Origin: Strongylocentrotus purpuratus
Taxonomy: Eukaryota > Echinodermata > Echinoidea > Camarodonta > Strongylocentrotidae
Direction: 5' to 3'
Assembly (NCBI RefSeq): GCF_000002235.5
Contig: NW_022145594.1
Span: 16,928,501-16,992,500, forward strand
Length of the DNA: 64,000 nucleotides
Shown: one piece after another, positions 59,899 to 64,000 of the stretch
How the letters are laid out: each line of letters begins with the position of its first letter
Position numbering within the stretch: position 1 is the first letter of the stretch
Program-made: the position numbers and the translations under genes
Notes under the pieces: generated by a model
Databases searched by the model: none
Seen by the model: the letters and a program-made list of their open reading frames with translations, nothing else
What the model was told of the DNA's origin: nothing

Positions 59899-60039
59899 CG
59901 ATTTGGCACATGGCTTGTCGTCTGGAATTGCAACCTCTGTCATTCCAGTTATGGTTCATATCGCTGTTAACCTCCACGCATCTCTTTGTAGTTTTGGTTG
60001 GCTGGCCACTGTTCCATGACATGTAAGTAGCCCTTGTAT
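59899..60039 (-). CDS. C-type lectin domain 2, C-terminal exon, cassette B
   Basis: A 141-bp exon joined in phase 1 to 60,615-60,896, which together give WMDNTRATYMSWNSGQPT. WND and the last cysteines are present. One residue differs from cassette A (DRGC in place of DKGC). Confidence 0.87.
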
Positions 60040-60614
60040 CTGAACAAAGAAGAAGAAAGTATTAGTAATCGTTTGGGAAAAGGTGATTTCAATAGCCTTG
60101 TCCATCACTTTAGAGAAATGAAAATATTACAATGACATATTACGTAATGTTACTTTGATTTCATTTCTATGGAATTTGCAAAAGGCTATTGGAATTACCC
60201 TTGACCTGATGTCTTTGAAACCTTACGATTGTGTCAATGGATACTTTGTAAGGCCATTGGATATTCAGTAAGTCTATCTAAATGATCAGTAAGATCTAAA
60301 AACGTATCATCAAATTTAGTATAAGATAAAGAAGGCAGCAGTGGGAGCACTTGTAGAAATGCTTCTATTGGTAAGTAGGGACTAGGTGAAAAATAGCTTC
60401 AAACACCTATTGATACACTGAAGCCTTTCCTGTTGCACTCATGACGCCTGCCTGTCCGCTATTCTACAAACGTTCCCGTTTATGTTGCTTGATTTCAGTT
60501 CCCAGTCCATTTTTACATTTCACTCAAGAAGTGGAAAAACGAAAAGCTTCATTTGTTTGCATTTAAAGCTACTTTTATGTTTGTATCGTAATTAATATCT
60601 TTGTATTGACTTAC

Positions 60615-60896
60615 TATCCATCCAAAACCAAGCTCTGTCTGTTGCAGAACCATCGTCGTATCCTCCTATCCACCAGTTAGCTTCGATTCCGAAATTCTCC
60701 TCAATGTTCATGGCTTGCTGGGTCAAAAAGGTTTGCAGGCTTCCATCAATGACTTCCACTAAAGAGCCACCTTCTGTCGTACAAGTATCTCTCGCTGTGG
60801 ACCATGTCACTATGACGGTGCTGAATCGGTAGCACTTGTGGCGGTAATCAAGCAAAACTAAGGCATCATTCGAAATCCTTCCGGTGCAACTTCCAT
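60615..60896 (-). CDS. C-type lectin domain 2, N-terminal exon, cassette B, intact
   Basis: A 282-bp exon, acceptor TTTTCAG, donor GGATGGATA|GTAAGTC, phase 1-1. It encodes a linker with GSCTGR, then HKCYRF, TWSTARDTC, GGSLVEV, NWWIGGYDDGS and AWFWMD. These are the first Cys, helix 1 and the WIGG core of a long-form CTLD. The domain should be extracellular. Sugar binding is uncertain because the Ca site reads QPT. Confidence 0.9.
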
Positions 60897-61483
60897 CTGA
60901 AAATAAAACCGAATAGGATTTGGCTGATCAATTCCCCCATGGATTGAAATTGGTAGTATAGTAATAATGCTTATGTATGTCAAAATTCGAATCAGTTTTC
61001 CTTGAGGTCCGTGTGGTTTGAGAGCATACGAATTAATGAATGACATCAGCAGTTGTTGTGCACGCTCTCAACCCTGGACATGATTGGATAGGGTGATCCT
61101 CTATTCATCTTTGCGGTTTACTCATGGCTAGAACAAGTTTAAACAATCCATTTGAATTAAAGAAATCAATTCTGAACCTAATGGCGATTCTGGATACCAG
61201 CTGCCAAATATCTTTACCCAGCAATTTCTAGGCAGCAGACAGTCTCAATATATGTGTAGATACAATATATCTTGACTTTTTGGACCTCTTGTTTAACTCA
61301 ATCAAAGGGCTTCTGTTGAAGTTTTTGAATAGTTAAGCAGACCAACTATCTTCATCCAGTTAGATTTCCTTTATTTTTTGAGACGCTATTAGTCCCAGAC
61401 GTTTGTCGTTGAATGATTGAGGAAAAAGGGTTTTTTCTACGGGAATATAGTTTCTCTCAAATTTAGACCAAAAACAAGTGTAC

Positions 61484-61612
61484 CGTATTGACAGATGAAA
61501 CGACGAGTTCTGGTACACGCGTTAATCATCCAGAGATAGTCTTCAGAAGAACTCAAGTAAATGCAACTGGATCCAGACCCAGGACTAGGTTGGTCCCGGC
61601 CCAAAATAAACG
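61484..61612 (-). CDS. C-type lectin domain 1, third exon, cassette B, intact
   Basis: A 129-bp exon, acceptor TATACAG, donor CAATACG|GTACAC, phase 1-1. It reads FILGRDQPSPGSGSSC, then SSSEDYLWMNIAC and FICQY, the long loop and final strand of CTLD1. QPS and WMN replace the Ca-binding QPD and WND, so classical Ca-dependent sugar binding is unlikely. Confidence 0.83.
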
Positions 61613-62597
61613 CTGTATATTCGAGTCATCTATGAATCAATTCAAAATATGCTTCTCAGTTAAAGTGTCATTAGAGAAAAAGACAATTCGGGAAAAGATC
61701 TTCTATAGCATTATTGAGTTTTTTTCAGGATTTCCTTTAGACCGCGTTATTGAATTCAAATTGGAACGAAGTTATTACACAAATTGCAACCTGTTAAGGT
61801 GAGGTATCTGCAAGAAGGATTTTTGACATCCCTGCAAGTATAGAAAAAAAACACGTGAAAATAGGACGAAAAAGCTAATAAATGAAGAACATATAAATTT
61901 TAAGATCTAATGGATGTCAAAGTGTCAGCCACCATTGTTCTTAGCGGTATGGTCAGGAAAATACTTTCCAGCAGTATCCCAAATGACAGAAGAAACAAGA
62001 ATAATAACCGAACAGCTCGAGTCGATATTCCTTTGCTATGAAATTCAATACAGCTTTACCATGTTTAGTGACACGAAATTAATGTAAGTCAAGTTATCTT
62101 CATATTTTCTTTTGAACACCTAGATATGACAATGATCTGACTTATGTTTTCATTCTTGTAACATAGAAGTTATATTCTACATCATACAACATAGTATTTA
62201 CCATATTATGCGTTTGCAACGGTTTATTCATGCATAACTTCCAACTACCTTTAAATCCTTTAAACGGTTAATGCTGAATAAAATAACTTTCCGCCATTTC
62301 TTCAATTTCCTTTATAACATCTCAAAAACAATCATGATCTTTTCAAATATCAAACTACCCAAATTAAAAGTTAACAGTTTTGAAATCTAATATCTAACAT
62401 TATTTCTCCAAAAACTAATCGCTACATTATTTTATTTACTTTTATTGTATTTTGAGTTATTATAGCTTTCCCTCGCCCTATAATTTTATTTTAGTTATTT
62501 GTACACTTTGTACACTTTTCTACATTTGTTGCGGAATAATAAACTTATGAACTTATTTATGATTACTTTCAAGAAAGGGCAATCAGAAAATACGCAC

Positions 62598-62738
62598 CAC
62601 TAGACCACTTCCAATTCCGACCTTCCTTGGCTCCTATCCAGAAATAGTTATCGAAAAAGTAACCATTTGCCTTTGGTAGATTGATTAAATCCCGTACATC
62701 TTCTTGCATGGCCTCTGTCTTGATCATAGCCAGTTCAC
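62598..62738 (-). CDS. C-type lectin domain 1, second exon, cassette B
   Basis: A 141-bp exon, phase 1-1, reading ELAMIKTEAMQEDV, DNYFWIGAKEGR and WKWSS. Compared with cassette A it differs around the LPKANGYFFDNY stretch, one of the more diverged coding segments between the two cassettes. Confidence 0.84.
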
Positions 62739-62904
62739 CTGAATTTTAATTTGAATTAGATTGAAAGTGGTAATTATTAAAACCATGGTCGCCTCAACGG
62801 TGAATTACTTGGGATGTTCATCGTGCAAAGAAATAAAGTGTTAAATACCATTTGATAAACATTCATGTCATAGCCTTAGTGTAGCAACATAAGACTAGAG
62901 GTAC

Positions 62905-63365
62905 AAAAGGAGAGAAAGAGAGAGGGAGAGAGAATGTACAAAGAAAATACAGGAGGGGGTTAAAAAGTGCGAAAGAAAGAGAAACAAAGAGGGAAAAGAG
63001 ATATAATGAGATATGGAAAAATACTAAGGATTAGAAAGTCAGCGAGGAATAGAGGGATAGATTGAGGAAATGCGAGAGGAGGGATAATTTTACATAACCT
63101 CCTAAACTTGTTAGTTTTTTCTAAATTTAAGTTCAACAGAAAGTCATATATTAATTATCATATATTAAAATAATGAATTTGAACATTAGAACTTTAAAGA
63201 GATAGAGGGGAGAGAGAGAGAGGGGAAGAGACAGGGAGAGAGAGAGAGAGAGAGAGAGGGAGAAATAGAGAGAGGTGGGGAGGATGAGAGGGGAGAGGGG
63301 GACAGTGGGGGGGGGCAAAGAAAGAGAGAGAGAGAGGGGGCAAGAAAGAAAGACGGGAGGATATT
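62905..63365. repeat. GA-rich microsatellites, unit B
   Basis: Counterpart of the GA tracts at 50,990-51,340, about 100 bp longer. Low complexity, non-coding. Confidence 0.85.
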
Positions 63366-63514
63366 GCAAGAGAGTGAAAAATATAACTAATGAGGAAGAT
63401 GCCGGGAGAAAACGAAAGAATGATGAGGATCGATAAAAATCGTGAATGAGAGTGATAAAGGGTGAATGAGCAAGGGGAGGATAAACAGTATGACCTAAAA
63501 TAGAGATGGCTCAC

Positions 63515-63661
63515 CTGGAACAGTACTACCAAGATCCTGACAAGTGGCATTGGCATCATCCCATGTCATGGTATCTTGGACGAGCAACTGACTCGCCTTG
63601 ATGCAACTATGCTGCGATGTCATGACGTCATTGAGTTGAGGATCACACAATGTCCCGGAAA
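63515..63661 (-). CDS. C-type lectin domain 1, first exon, cassette B
   Basis: A 147-bp exon, acceptor TTTTATAG, donor TTCCAG|GTGAGC, phase 1-1, reading TLCDPQLNDV, SCIKASQLL and TMTWDDANATC. Upstream the frame stays open to an ATG at 63,704 (MKMNVIFFWSFTFIVSG), which resembles a signal peptide. The same bases form a strong pyrimidine-tract acceptor, however, and the phase fits an upstream CCP exon, as in unit A. The internal-exon reading is preferred, and an alternative first exon is possible. Confidence 0.83.
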
Positions 63662-64000
63662 CTATAAAAGTAAATGACCAAAAGAAAATCACGTTCATTT
63701 TCAATGTTTTGGAGAAATTATCATGGGTTTAAATGTATTGTTGGATTTAGAAACGTTATCGAATGACTAGAATTAATATAAATGATGTCTATTTCAAATA
63801 TGAAGAAATCCTTATATCGAAATTGTGCTTTTCAAAGGGGAAGTCCACTCTGATAGTCTTTCAATAGAAGCAGAGCAGTGAGGACAAATGATCGAAACAG
63901 GTCTGTGAATGTTTGAGCACAATCTATTAAAAGTTAGGAAGTTCTGAATTTATGAAGGTGCGATCAATTAAAGACAAATTGGCAACTCTGTGATGTATCT

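Larger units (their letters stand above)
55840..64000. repeat. 12 kb tandem duplication, unit B (cut by window end)
   Basis: Direct repeat of 43,872 to about 52,030 in the same order and orientation. The junction at 55,839/55,840 lies between TTTGATCCTCCG and CTGGAGGAAAATG. The remaining part of the unit should lie beyond 64,000. Confidence 0.9.

Noticed and set aside
61488-61802. Plus-strand 104-residue frame
   Set aside because: It lies opposite the third CTLD1 exon and has no recognisable content.

Overview
The window is eukaryotic and looks like a marine invertebrate deuterostome, most likely an echinoderm. Three things point there: long introns in AT-rich DNA, many short transposons whose ends read like the TTTCACAAA-type MITEs common in sea urchins and sea stars, and tRNA-derived SINEs ending in ATT repeats. 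The exact species cannot be read from the sequence. No prokaryotic genes, LTR retroelements, Polintons or RNA genes were recognised.

Two host genes can be built, both on the minus strand. The first (25,283 down to 9,262) is a complete OVO/OVOL zinc-finger transcription factor in four coding exons. Phases match at every junction and the model totals 806 codons including the stop. It has a SNAG-type N-terminus (MPRTFLIRS), a CtBP-type PIDLS motif and four C2H2 fingers. Its introns hold a broken CR1/L2-like LINE, several MITEs, a tRNA-type SINE and a partial tandem copy of the exon 1 splice site.

The second gene (from beyond 64,000 down to about 40,473) is a type I membrane receptor. It carries paired C-type lectin domains (CTLD), CCP/sushi domains, a Thr/Ser/Pro stalk, one transmembrane helix and a cytoplasmic tail with many YxxL/I/V motifs like ITIM/ITSM signals. 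A tandem segmental duplication of about 12 kb (unit A from 43,872; unit B from 55,840 to past the window end) has doubled the CTLD-CTLD-CCP-CCP cassette inside the gene. The proximal cassette A has three disabling differences. Cassette B is open in every exon seen. All ectodomain exons are phase 1-1, so broken exons could be skipped without losing the frame.

Region by region: 1-9,130 is a roughly 6 kb tandem duplication carrying a 198-bp satellite, with a 3,066-bp composite hAT-like element (8-bp target duplication) in its first copy. 9,262-25,283 is the OVO gene. 25,300-36,200 is intergenic, with hairpins, MITEs, Tc1 fragments and a dispersed coding-like repeat. 36,180-38,960 is a Tx1/L1-like LINE. 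39,570-40,322 holds a SINE and a large inverted repeat. 40,473-64,000 is the receptor gene and its duplicated introns, which contain two LINE relics and a SINE per unit.

Exon limits were read by eye from splice sites, phase and domain homology. No alignment or transcript data were used. Several frame breaks lie in homopolymer runs and may be assembly errors.
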